Positions 43,167 to 50,956 of a stretch of DNA of 64,000 nt are shown one piece after another (the stretch's first letter is position 1; the number at the start of each line of letters is the position of its first letter). The stretch is taken from assembly GCF_000712075.1 (NCBI RefSeq), contig NZ_JONW01000006.1, positions 682,001-746,000 on the forward strand, given 5' to 3'. The notes under the pieces are model-generated. The model was not told the origin of the DNA and did not search any database. It saw only the letters and a program-made list of their open reading frames with translations. Source of the DNA: Caulobacter sp. UNC358MFTsu5.1. Its GTDB lineage: Bacteria > Pseudomonadota > Alphaproteobacteria > Caulobacterales > Caulobacteraceae. The position numbers were made by a program, and so were the translations under genes.

Positions 43167-43242
43167 GACCCTTATCGGACGCTCATGGGGTGGAAAAAAG
43201 ACCTTCGCTGTGTTCCTTCAAGGGAAGAGCTGGGCGGGATCG

Positions 43243-43884
43243 ATGGTGGAACTTTCAGCAGAAATCGTTGCGCACCTTCAGGCCGCCGCGCCAGAAGGAC
43301 TACAGCGGGTCGCCGATAGGCGTTGGGTTGGCGAACCGCATGACGGCATCCGCAGAATCCTTGAGTTCCAAGCGCTGAAAGGCGCTCAGTATTCGGCCCG
43401 TTGGGGCTTTTCTGTCGATTTCGTGCCGAACCTGCAAGGCGTCCGCCTTTCATGGAAAAGGACGGCGAAGACGGCCATGTTCGATCTTTGCATCGATCCG
43501 ATCGACGTCGAAGGGCATGTGCCCAACTGGTGCGCCTTCACCGCCGATGCTCGCAACGGCCCCGTGAAGAAGATCGTTCGGGCCGTAAGGGAGCAATCCT
43601 CGCGCGATTTCGCGCGGATCAACACGCTCCAGGACCTTCGCGAACTTTTCCAACAGAGAGCGGCGATGAGGTTTCGCCGCTTTAACCTGGCGAACTACGT
43701 GCAGACCGATCTCGCCTGGGGGTTAGTAGAAATGGCGACCGGTGAAGAAGAAAGCGGCGCCAACCGAATTGCCGCCTTTTGTGATCGGTTGGGCGTCGCC
43801 TCGGAGACGCCCATTCTCGTGAAGGCCCAGCAAGAAGCGTTGCGGCGCCTAGACGGAGGCGCTCCGGCGGTCCCCTCCAATTAG
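43243..43884 (+). CDS. hypothetical protein downstream of the MITE
   Basis: 213 aa from MVELSAEIVAHLQAA; the frame is open back into the MITE (from 43120), which could supply an alternative start. Protein-like throughout: GFSVDFVPNLQGVRLSWKRT, SLCIDPIDVEG-like strands, VPNWCAFTADARNGPVKKIV, LRELFQQRAAMRFRRFNLAN. It resembles DUF4304-type proteins of unknown role, but I cannot confirm the family. The MITE ends only 77 bp upstream and may have displaced or supplied its promoter. Confidence 0.65.
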   Translation: MVELSAEIVAHLQAAAPEGLQRVADRRWVGEPHDGIRRILEFQALKGAQYSARWGFSVDFVPNLQGVRLSWKRTAKTAMFDLCIDPIDVEGHVPNWCAFTADARNGPVKKIVRAVREQSSRDFARINTLQDLRELFQQRAAMRFRRFNLANYVQTDLAWGLVEMATGEEESGANRIAAFCDRLGVASETPILVKAQQEALRRLDGGAPAVPSN

Positions 43885-44428
43885 GGGCGGCGCCGAAATG
43901 AGGGCCACGCCTGAAGCCTGACCTATGCCGGCGAACGGATCTGGCGAGGGCCTGTTCGAGGTGGCTATCTGACGCTTCGCCGACCCCTTCAAGCTACCGC
44001 GGTGCCCCGTGCCATTCACGAGCGGCCAGGATCGCCTGATCGCTGGCCTTGCCACGACGGCGAAACCAAATGCCGTCCCATGAGAAAGAGCAAAAGCCCG
44101 ATCTCGGCGAATTCAACGTCTGGACGTCGCGTCGCGGCCCGAAGCACCATCAAGGCCCCCTAGACGACGGCGCTCACTCAGGCGGAGCGTCAACGTCGCC
44201 CGAGTTCGAGCGTTGCGCATCCGCGCGCCACGAGCGGGCTTACACTTCGTCACACTCCGCAAAGTCCTTGAAATGGTCGGGTTTCATGAAAGTGGGCTGA
44301 TGCGGCCTTCAGCTTAGCCGACTTGCGAGCCGTTCGATGCAGATATCGGTACTACCGGCTGTGTTCAGCATCTCCGCCGCGGCGTCTCCATCGTCCAACT
44401 GGGAGGCGGCTCGCCCGCCGCCCAAGTT
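43885..44428. other. stretch without a convincing intact gene
   Basis: No supportable gene until the EF-hand remnant. Holds the tandem motif at 44240-44259. From ~44320 the frame of the EF-hand protein is open and protein-like (GVSIVQLGGGSPAAQV) but lacks a start codon and signal peptide. Confidence 0.4.
44240..44259 (+). promoter_or_regulatory. tandem 10-bp operator-like motif, copy 3
   Basis: TTACACTTCG followed by TCACACTCCG. It lies upstream of the EF-hand/sterol-desaturase pair, the same context as copy 1. Confidence 0.5.
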
Positions 44429-44758
44429 ATGAAGGCCGACGCCAACCGTGACGGCTATGTTGACCGCGCCGAATATCAGTTGTCGGGAGACTGTCAGTTC
44501 TCGCATCTGGACCCTGACCATCATGGCGCGGTCCCGATTTCGGACTTGCCGCGTCTCGCCCGGTCCAGCGCGCCACAGGCCAAGCGCCTGAAAATTCTTC
44601 TCCACAGCGCGGATCGCGACCACGACACCACGGTCACGCGAGCCGAATTCGTCAAAGCTCGCTCGCCCGTGTGGGACCGGCTCGACCAAGACCGGAACGG
44701 GCGGCCGAGCCGCAAGGAGGTCAAAGGCGCTCGAAGCAGGCTCGAGACGCCACGATGA
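44429..44758 (+). CDS. EF-hand protein, probably missing its signal peptide
   Basis: 109 aa as annotated from the first ATG. Three EF-hand-like loops: DANRDGYVDRAEY, DPDHHGAVPISDL and DRDHDTTVTRAEF, plus a weaker DQDRNGRPSRKEV. Upstream codons (GGGSPAAQV) clearly belong to the same protein but no start or signal peptide remains in frame, whereas the decayed copy at 4166 still has one. The product may therefore be cytoplasmic or unexpressed. Its TGA overlaps the desaturase ATG. Confidence 0.7.
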   Translation: MKADANRDGYVDRAEYQLSGDCQFSHLDPDHHGAVPISDLPRLARSSAPQAKRLKILLHSADRDHDTTVTRAEFVKARSPVWDRLDQDRNGRPSRKEVKGARSRLETPR

Positions 44759-45576
44759 TGTACGATCGCCCAAGAGGGCTCCTTCTTGCCGCGGCTCTGG
44801 TCGTCCTCGCCGAGCTTGGCTGGCGCCTAGCTACCAAGCGTGGCTACGACGTGAAGGTCGCTGCAGGGTCGTTGGCCGTCGCTGCTGGCAACCTGGTGTT
44901 TGGCGTCGCCAATGGCGCGGTCATCTACCTCGTCCTGAACAGTCTCTGGACGCTCGCGCCAGTTCGCTGGCCTCTCGAAGACTGGCGCACCTGGGCGGTC
45001 GGCTTTCTGCTCACCGAGCTTGCCTATTATGTCTTTCACCGGATGAGCCACGAAGTGCGGTGGATGTGGGCCAGCCATGCCGTACACCATTCGTCCGAGG
45101 AGCTGACGTTCCTCTCGGCGATCCGTCTGGGTTGGACCAATGCGTTGTCGGGCGCCTGGATCGCCTATGTCCCGTTGGTGCTCATCGGGTTCGATCCCCG
45201 TCTTGTCTTGGTTCTGCTTGCCTTCAACCTCCGCTACCAGTTCTTTCTGCACACCGAAATGATCGGCCGGCTTGGGCCTCTGGAGTGGGTTCTGAACACC
45301 CCCGCCCACCACCGTGTGCACCACGGCTGTAACCAGATCTATCTCGACCGCAACTACGGCGGCGTGCTGATCATCTACGATCGGATGTTTGGAACCTTCG
45401 CGGCCGAGCGCGCCGACGAACCGATTCGCTATGGCCTGACAACCGGGCTGTCTTCGGCCAATCCTTTCGTGCTGGCCTTCGACGAGTGGCGCCGCTTGTT
45501 CGTCGATCTCCGCGCCGCACCCAACTGGCGCGCCCGCCTTGCGGTGGCCTTACGAAGCCCGGGCGACGCGTCTTAG
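44755..45576 (+). CDS. sterol desaturase/fatty-acid hydroxylase superfamily membrane enzyme
   Basis: 273 aa integral membrane di-iron enzyme. The three histidine clusters are complete: HRMSHEVRWMWASHAVHHS (first two) and HHRVHHGCNQIYLDRNYGG (third). Hydrophobic helices surround them (GSLAVAAGNLVFGVANGAVI, AWIAYVPLVLIGFDPRLVLV). Bacterial members hydroxylate or desaturate lipids, for example hopanoids, sterol-like lipids or carotenoids. Coupled to the EF-hand gene by an ATGA overlap. A truncated copy lies at 4478. Confidence 0.88.
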   Translation: MMYDRPRGLLLAAALVVLAELGWRLATKRGYDVKVAAGSLAVAAGNLVFGVANGAVIYLVLNSLWTLAPVRWPLEDWRTWAVGFLLTELAYYVFHRMSHEVRWMWASHAVHHSSEELTFLSAIRLGWTNALSGAWIAYVPLVLIGFDPRLVLVLLAFNLRYQFFLHTEMIGRLGPLEWVLNTPAHHRVHHGCNQIYLDRNYGGVLIIYDRMFGTFAAERADEPIRYGLTTGLSSANPFVLAFDEWRRLFVDLRAAPNWRARLAVALRSPGDAS

Positions 45577-46158
45577 CCAGGGCCTGCCGTCTCGGGTGTC
45601 GCGAAGCGCAACCTCCAGAAAGCAGACCTTCAGCGACGAGCCCAGGAGACTGTGTTGAACGCTATCGCGCGTCGGGGCTGGATGGCTGGAGCGGCCCGGC
45701 GGACCCCGCGGATGTCCCGCGCCGCCAACGGTTCGGCCGCGAAATCAGTGGATCATCCGCAGGCCAGACCGAGGTTCTGGCTCGGATCGCCGCCGCGGGC
45801 CGGGAGGTTCGCGACGTAGCGTTCCTCAGCATCAACGACAGCATCGTCAGTCTCATCCGCCAAGACCAAACGACCATGTCGTCGAATGGCGGATCTCGCG
45901 AAACGGAGCGCCGATAGCGGTCGGCGATCGCCTGACGTGTCGCAAGGCACGCGCTGGCGCTGGCTAACGGTGGGCGTCTTAGCGACATTCGTGGAGCTCA
46001 CCGGTCTTGCCAGCTACCGTCGGCATATAGATATTCTATCTAATGTCATTCGCGACATGTGATATGAAATAGCGCATCAGATCAATACGATGATGGTGGC
46101 TTTTTGATATTCCATATTATATATAGCAGTGAGATTGATCCATTATGGCGTATCAAAC
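45577..46158. other. region upstream of hipBA with a possible gene remnant
   Basis: A plus-strand frame ~45656-45917 (GLDGWSGPADPADVPRRQRF, VLARIAAAGREVRDVAFLSI, SIVSLIRQDQTT) looks protein-like but has no start. From ~46000 the DNA becomes AT-rich, with the hipB promoter region and the palindrome at 46029. Confidence 0.4.
46029..46041. promoter_or_regulatory. palindrome in the hipBA promoter region
   Basis: AGATATTCTATCT, arms AGATA/TATCT, in an AT-rich 130-bp segment. HipB proteins bind such operators to autorepress their operon. Confidence 0.45.
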
Positions 46159-46743
46159 ATGGAAGCGCGTACTCGCCCCCTAACCGACGCCCTTCGTGAC
46201 ACGCGCGGCCGCAAAGGCTGGTCGCAGCGCGACGTGACCGCGCGGATGAAGCTGACCCAAGCCCAGCTGTCGCGGATCGAAAGCGGCGCGGCGGACGTGC
46301 GGCTGTCAACCTTCGTTGAGCTCGCGCGTCTGCTCGATCTTGAGCCTGTGCTCGTTCCCCGCACGGCCCTTTCTGGGGTCAATGCAATCATTCGCGAGCT
46401 GGAAGCCAACCAGGACGCCCGCTCCGTGCGCGGCGCAGCCAATACCCTGGCCCAGATCCTACGGCACTATCGACAAAGCTATCCCAAGGCCCCGGAGCTC
46501 GATGCGCTTGAGGAAAAGATCCGCGAGCTGCAGGCCATTGAGCCGCTCTTCAGGACGCCGGTAGCCCTGACGGAACTGCTCGACATCACCGATGAGCTGC
46601 AAAATCGGGTTGGCGAGACGGGCTCCAATTGGACCGGGCCGGTGCATAAGGCCGTCGTTCGCTTAACGGATCTGCGTAACGCCCTTGTCCACCAAGCGCC
46701 GGCTAACGAGCGTCCAGCCTACACTCTGGACGATGAGGACTAG
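46159..46743 (+). CDS. hipB: HipB-like antitoxin/repressor with extended C-terminal domain
   Basis: 194 aa from MEARTRPLTDAL; a GTG ten codons upstream is possible. Residues ~8-65 form an XRE-type HTH (RDTRGRKGWSQRDVTARMKL, split RKGWSQRDVTARM and LTQAQLSRIESG, ADVRLSTFVELARLLDLE). Unlike ordinary HipB (~90 aa), it carries ~125 further residues, largely helical, ending in RLTDLRNALVHQAP, which resembles HEPN-type helices. It ends 2 bp before hipA. It should neutralise HipA and repress the operon. Confidence 0.85.
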   Translation: MEARTRPLTDALRDTRGRKGWSQRDVTARMKLTQAQLSRIESGAADVRLSTFVELARLLDLEPVLVPRTALSGVNAIIRELEANQDARSVRGAANTLAQILRHYRQSYPKAPELDALEEKIRELQAIEPLFRTPVALTELLDITDELQNRVGETGSNWTGPVHKAVVRLTDLRNALVHQAPANERPAYTLDDED

Positions 46744-46745
46744 CC

Positions 46746-47969
46746 ATGTTCGATGTCCTTGAAGTCCGCCTTGGCGATCGAACGGTCGGCGCCATCACCG
46801 CGCTGGGCGGCGACCGCTCGATCTTCACCTTTGACGATGGCTATGCGGAAGATTCGCAGCGGCCGACCCTTAGCCTGTCGTTCAAAAGCCAGACCGGCGG
46901 GCTGATCCGCGAGCACAACAGCACCCAAACCCGACTGCTGCCCTTCTTTTCGAATCTTTTGCCCGAGGGGCGCCTTCGCGCCTATCTGGCCGAGCGCGCC
47001 GGCGTAAAGACCAGTCGGGAGTTCTTTCTGCTTTGGGCGCTGGGCGCTGATCTTCCCGGTTCAGTCTGGGTCGGTTCGGCTGATGGGGAAAAGCCGCCGC
47101 CGGGTGCGGGTGGCGCTGAAGAGGCTGTGGGCCAGGCCAGCAAGACCAGCCGCGCGTTTCGCTTCTCATTGGCCGGCGTTCAGCTGAAGTTCTCAGCCTT
47201 GGCCGCCCCAAAGAAAGGTCTCACCATTTCCGTCCACGGCGATGGCGGGGACTGGATCGTCAAGCTGCCTTCGGCTCAATATGCCGGGGTCTCCGAGAAC
47301 GAGTTTTCGATGATGTCGCTGGCCCGCGCCGTCGGCATCGACGTTCCGGAGATCAAGCTTCTGTCGCTGGACGACATCGAGGGATTGCCCACCGACGTTG
47401 GGCGCTTGGACGGCGGCGTTTTCGCCATCAAGCGTTTTGATCGCCTCGAGACCGGCGAGCGGATCCATATGGAGGACTTTGCTCAGGTCTTCGGGCTTTA
47501 CCCGGAAGACAAGTACGAAAAGGCCTCTTACCGCAGCATTGCCGGCGTGATTTGGCGCGAGACAGGCGAGGCGGGCCTCGTTGAGTTTGTGCGGCGACTG
47601 GTGTTCAACGCGCTGATCGGCAACGCCGACATGCACCTGAAGAACTGGTCCCTCCTCTACAGAGATGGCGTCAACGCCACCCTGGCGCCCGCCTACGATT
47701 TTGTCGCCACCCAGGCCTACATCCCTGACGACAAGGCCGCACTCAAGGTCGTGCGCAGCAAGCGCTGGGCCGACCTTAGCCGGGACGAGCTTGTTGCCAT
47801 GTCGCGCAAGGCCGGCCTGCCCGAGGAGCTGGTGCTGCGCACGGCGGCTGAAACCGTTGCGGCGTTCCGCGAGGTCTGGAGCAATCAGCGTATCGGCTTG
47901 CCGCTCGACCAGGCGGCAACCGATGTGGTCGAGACCCAGCTCAAGATCGTGCCGCTCGCCCAAATATAA
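46746..47969 (+). CDS. hipA: HipA-family serine/threonine kinase toxin
   Basis: 407 aa. N-terminal subdomain with LLPFFSNLLPEGRLRAYLAERAGV, then the kinase: RFSLAGVQLKFSA (glycine-rich loop equivalent), WIVKLPSAQYAGVSENEFSM (ATP-binding Lys in KLPS), and catalytic NALIGNADMHLKNWSLLY with metal-binding PAYDFVA. HipA-type kinases phosphorylate glutamyl-tRNA synthetase or related targets and cause growth arrest. All key motifs are intact, so the toxin is probably active. Confidence 0.9.
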   Translation: MFDVLEVRLGDRTVGAITALGGDRSIFTFDDGYAEDSQRPTLSLSFKSQTGGLIREHNSTQTRLLPFFSNLLPEGRLRAYLAERAGVKTSREFFLLWALGADLPGSVWVGSADGEKPPPGAGGAEEAVGQASKTSRAFRFSLAGVQLKFSALAAPKKGLTISVHGDGGDWIVKLPSAQYAGVSENEFSMMSLARAVGIDVPEIKLLSLDDIEGLPTDVGRLDGGVFAIKRFDRLETGERIHMEDFAQVFGLYPEDKYEKASYRSIAGVIWRETGEAGLVEFVRRLVFNALIGNADMHLKNWSLLYRDGVNATLAPAYDFVATQAYIPDDKAALKVVRSKRWADLSRDELVAMSRKAGLPEELVLRTAAETVAAFREVWSNQRIGLPLDQAATDVVETQLKIVPLAQI

Positions 47970-48623
47970 GGAGCGTAGCGCTGGGTGCGACCGAGTCTTA
48001 AGTCAGGCGCCGATGGGGGCCAGCCAGTTGTGTCTGCCGCTACGTCCAAACCATAGAAGTCTTGAAGCACCCATCCGCGCTCATCGATGGACGGCGTGCC
48101 ATCCTCCCAAGCGCAGGCTTGCCACAGATCGTCCAAATGGGGCGAACCTCCTGCGGGTGGACCACCGAAAAGTTCGGCGGCATGAACAGCCAATTCTACG
48201 CCAAGCTGTTCGAGGTCATCCTGCGGCTGCGCGGCAATTATCTGTGGCCGGCGATGTGGGACAACGCCTTCTTCGAGGACGATCCGGACAACGCCCGCCT
48301 GGCCGAGGAATACGGCGTCTAGAACGATTGTTCAAACCCTGCGCCGTCGCGGCAGCCCTCGCACCCCGTCGCCATGGTCCCGCTTTCCTCAATCGCTATG
48401 GGTTGAGCTTAGAGATGGCCGGTTTATGGAGTCTTGCGCGCCATCCTCAACGTGCGGAAGTTGAAGCGAACTTAGAGTCCGCTAAATGGCGCAAAGCGAC
48501 CGCGAGACGGGTCCTGAATTAGGCGCTAGTTTCCGCAGGAGGCATAAACTTCCTCATCCCCGTCGAGCGGAATAGGGACCTTAACGGCATAGCTGCGCTG
48601 TGCGGAACCTTCGGAGCGCTAAG
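47970..48623. pseudogene. patchwork of gene fragments including a GH115 piece
   Basis: On the plus strand ~48160-48322 reads STEKFGGMNSQFYAKLFEVI-like, then LRLRGNYLWPAMWDNAFFED and NARLAEEYGV, then a stop: this is a short internal segment of family-115 alpha-glucuronidases. On the minus strand 48000-48150 reads LDDLWQACAWEDGTPSIDER and GWVLQDFYGLDVAADT, another protein-like piece of unknown origin. Neither is a gene on its own. Confidence 0.6.
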
Positions 48624-49064
48624 GTGGATCCAGTTGTGACGGCTGCGATTACGATGCTCCAGCAAGGCGACCAAGAAGGGGCCCGTGTCCAGCTCTTGGA
48701 ATTCTGGGCCCGAGCCGACGCGGATCTCATCGAGCGCTGCACAATCGCGCATTTCCTCGCCGACACCGAGGCTGATGTCGCCAGTGAGCTCACTTGGGAC
48801 CTGCGAGCGCTTGAAGCTGCCACAGGCGGGTCTGCTGGCGAGGATCGCGATCCGCTCACGCCCGATCTGGCCAGCTTTCTTCCGTCTCTGCATCTTAATG
48901 TCGGTGACGCATGTCGCCGGGCCGGCGATCTCCTCCTGGCTGAACGTCATGCTCGTTACGGCATTGCGCGCTCTGAAGCCCTTGCTGGTGATGGATACGG
49001 CGTCACCGTCCGGCGGGCGCTCGACCGACTGCTTGACCGCGCCACGGCCGGGCGCGCAGACTAG
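48624..49064 (+). CDS. hypothetical TPR-like protein
   Basis: 146 aa from a GTG with CGGAG upstream (VDPVVTAAITMLQQGD). The pattern matches a widespread small TPR-like family: DREGARVQLLEFWAR-like, CTIAHFLADTEADVASELTW, LRALEAATG, then FLPSLHLNVGDACRRAGDLL and ALAGDGYGVTVRRALDRL. It probably mediates protein contacts; function unknown. Confidence 0.75.
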   Translation: MDPVVTAAITMLQQGDQEGARVQLLEFWARADADLIERCTIAHFLADTEADVASELTWDLRALEAATGGSAGEDRDPLTPDLASFLPSLHLNVGDACRRAGDLLLAERHARYGIARSEALAGDGYGVTVRRALDRLLDRATAGRAD

Positions 49065-49200
49065 GCCGCATCGGATTCGGTTAAAGTGCATCTCTGGAAC
49101 CGCTAGCACGCGCGCTGGCCGCGAATGGAGGGGGCGAGACCGTTCTCGGGAGGTGGCCCAACCCGACTAGGCGCGTCAGGCGCTCTTAGTCGACTGGAGT

Positions 49201-49755
49201 TCAGGCGCGGGTATAATGTACGGCGATGGCGCCGTTGCGCAACGGCTTGGCCGAGACCAGCACGAGCCGCCGCGTGCTCGGCAATCCACTCTGGTAAAGC
49301 GTCGGGCCGTGCCCTGCCACCATCGGCTGAATAAGAAACTTGTAGTCGTCGATCAGGTCCAGGCGATCCAGCTCGGCTGCGAGCTTGCCGCTGCCAAGCA
49401 GAACGCCGGATGGCGTGGCGTCTTTCAGGGTTTGGATGCCCGCACGCAGGTCACCGACGATCTGTTGGCTATTGGTCCAAGGAAAATCGTCTCTCGTCGA
49501 GGACACTACGTACTTGGCCTTATCCTCCAGTGTTTGCGCCCACGCGCGCATCGACGGCGGCGCGTTGATCTCGCCACAGGCGACCAACGGCCAATAGCTC
49601 TCCATCATTTCGTAGGTGACCCGGCCCCACAGCATGGCGCCGCTCTTATCAAGGAGATCCGTAAAGTAGGCGCGGGTCTCATCGTCGACGATACCCTCCT
49701 GGTGGTCGATACAACCATCGAGCGTCACGTTGATGCTGAAGGTCAGAAGTCCCAT
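49201..49755 (-). CDS. dihydrofolate reductase/RibD C-terminal family protein
   Basis: 184 aa. RibD-C-type NADPH-binding reductase fold: LLTFSINVTLDGCIDHQEG, MLWGRVTYEMMESYWP, KYVVSSTRDDFPW, SGVLLGSGKLAAELDRLDLI and LIQPMVAGHGPTLYQ. Stand-alone members reduce unknown pterin- or flavin-pathway analogues; in many genomes they are accessory. The ORF is complete with the usual length. Confidence 0.85.
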   Translation of the reverse strand: MGLLTFSINVTLDGCIDHQEGIVDDETRAYFTDLLDKSGAMLWGRVTYEMMESYWPLVACGEINAPPSMRAWAQTLEDKAKYVVSSTRDDFPWTNSQQIVGDLRAGIQTLKDATPSGVLLGSGKLAAELDRLDLIDDYKFLIQPMVAGHGPTLYQSGLPSTRRLVLVSAKPLRNGAIAVHYTRA

Positions 49756-49850
49756 GCAATAACTCCGGTTCTTGTGTGAGAATCGGTTCAGCCGTCGAGG
49801 TGTCGCCCGGTCGCGGCTTGCTCCCCGGCGTGGAGGCCGTAGCCCGACGG

Positions 49851-50342
49851 CTAATCGGCGATCTTGATCGTCACAATGGTTTCGAGTTTTAGGGGGGCGG
49901 GCTCGTCATCGGGCCCGTTCACGTAGATTTCCAGTCGGCAAGCGAAATGTTCACCGTCAGAGTGCGTTTGGCTGTCCCACACAACGCCATGGTCGCGGGC
50001 CCAACCCACCAGCTTGGCGTTGGCTTCCATGAGGCCGTCGTAAGGCCCGCGATGGATGACTTCACCAAACCGTCCGGCGGGGAGAATTCCGGTGATAAGC
50101 GTGTCTGTCGCAGGCTGCGGCTCCGCGATGGGCACTCCAAATTCCATCTCGATGTCGGGCATGGCGATGACATTGTGCTTGAAGAAAAGCGGCCCCGCTG
50201 GTGTCAGCCCCTGGGATGCGAGCCCGGCGAACAGTTCATGCAGTATTCCCGGGATCTCATCGTCGAAGGGCAAGGTCACGCACCGGCGGATGGCGGCATA
50301 GGGGACAGAGGGACGCTCCTGGATGACGGGGGCCGTGATCAT
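49851..50342 (-). CDS. GyrI-like small-molecule-binding protein
   Basis: 163 aa from MITAPVIQERPSV, with AAAGGAGGAACG upstream. The GyrI/SOUL-like fold: YAAIRRCVTLPFDDEIPGIL, LFFKHNVIAMPDIEMEFGVP, GILPAGRFGEVIHRGPYDGL and LEIYVNGPDDEPAP. These stand-alone domains bind amphipathic drugs as in BmrR/Rob. Its ATG overlaps the stop of the upstream DUF1579-like remnant (ATGA), so it is translated in coupling with it. Confidence 0.85.
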   Translation of the reverse strand: MITAPVIQERPSVPYAAIRRCVTLPFDDEIPGILHELFAGLASQGLTPAGPLFFKHNVIAMPDIEMEFGVPIAEPQPATDTLITGILPAGRFGEVIHRGPYDGLMEANAKLVGWARDHGVVWDSQTHSDGEHFACRLEIYVNGPDDEPAPLKLETIVTIKIAD

Positions 50343-50824
50343 CGTTCCTCCTTTAAATCTGAGTTCGGCGCCGACGAGCGCAAGCGAAGGTTTGGCACCG
50401 GGTGTCCGCAGGCGGTTTTGGCGTCCTTGCTGGCCGCGCCCAAACAACTCCTTCTGAACTGCCGGGCGACCGCATTGGCCATAGAGGCGGCGAGCAAGGA
50501 GAGGCGCTCATCGAACTTCCGATCCGACACTGTGTCTTCCCACGGCCGCCCTAGGCTCTGGGGCGGCGTCAGGCGCGCGCTGAATAGGGCTACCACACAG
50601 CCGAGCAAATCGGCCGAGCCGGAGCTCAGCTTCGCCGATTGCACGCGACACCCGCCGACGCTGTCCGTTCGAAGAGGCGGAGAAAGGTCGAGGCGGGCGG
50701 ACGACGTCCCTGCGACATCGCTTCCGGGCCCCCATGGACTGGGGTGAAGCCTGCCCTTGGCGCTCCAATCGCCGATGAACATGCCGAAAAGCGCAAGCCG
50801 TTCTGGTGACACGGGCGTGTTCAT
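50339..50824 (-). CDS. truncated or chimeric DUF1579-like frame
   Basis: 161-aa frame from MNTPVSPERLALFG. Only the first ~45 residues match the DUF1579-like protein at 14646 (RLALFGMFIGDWSAKG vs RLAGFVGVWTGQG; HPSPWGPGSDVAGTSSARLD vs ASPWGAGGETVGTWTARLD). The remainder has no similarity and looks like out-of-frame sequence. It may survive because its end overlaps the GyrI-like start and couples translation. Probably a decayed paralog. Confidence 0.55.
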   Translation of the reverse strand: MNTPVSPERLALFGMFIGDWSAKGRLHPSPWGPGSDVAGTSSARLDLSPPLRTDSVGGCRVQSAKLSSGSADLLGCVVALFSARLTPPQSLGRPWEDTVSDRKFDERLSLLAASMANAVARQFRRSCLGAASKDAKTACGHPVPNLRLRSSAPNSDLKEER

Positions 50825-50956
50825 TGGGATCTCGGATCTAGGCGCCTGCGGGATCAGCCCAGTTGCCGCGCCCGCCTCAATGTCGATCATTTCAAGGACT
50901 CACCCCCCGACGCTTTCACTCAGCGGCTGGCCGATGAAGAGCGCCGGGCCCGTACC

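Noticed and set aside
44049..44300. Plus-strand frame MPRRRNQMPSHEKEQ...
   Set aside because: No ribosome binding site or family, biased composition, and it overlaps the operator-like motif and the EF-hand leader.
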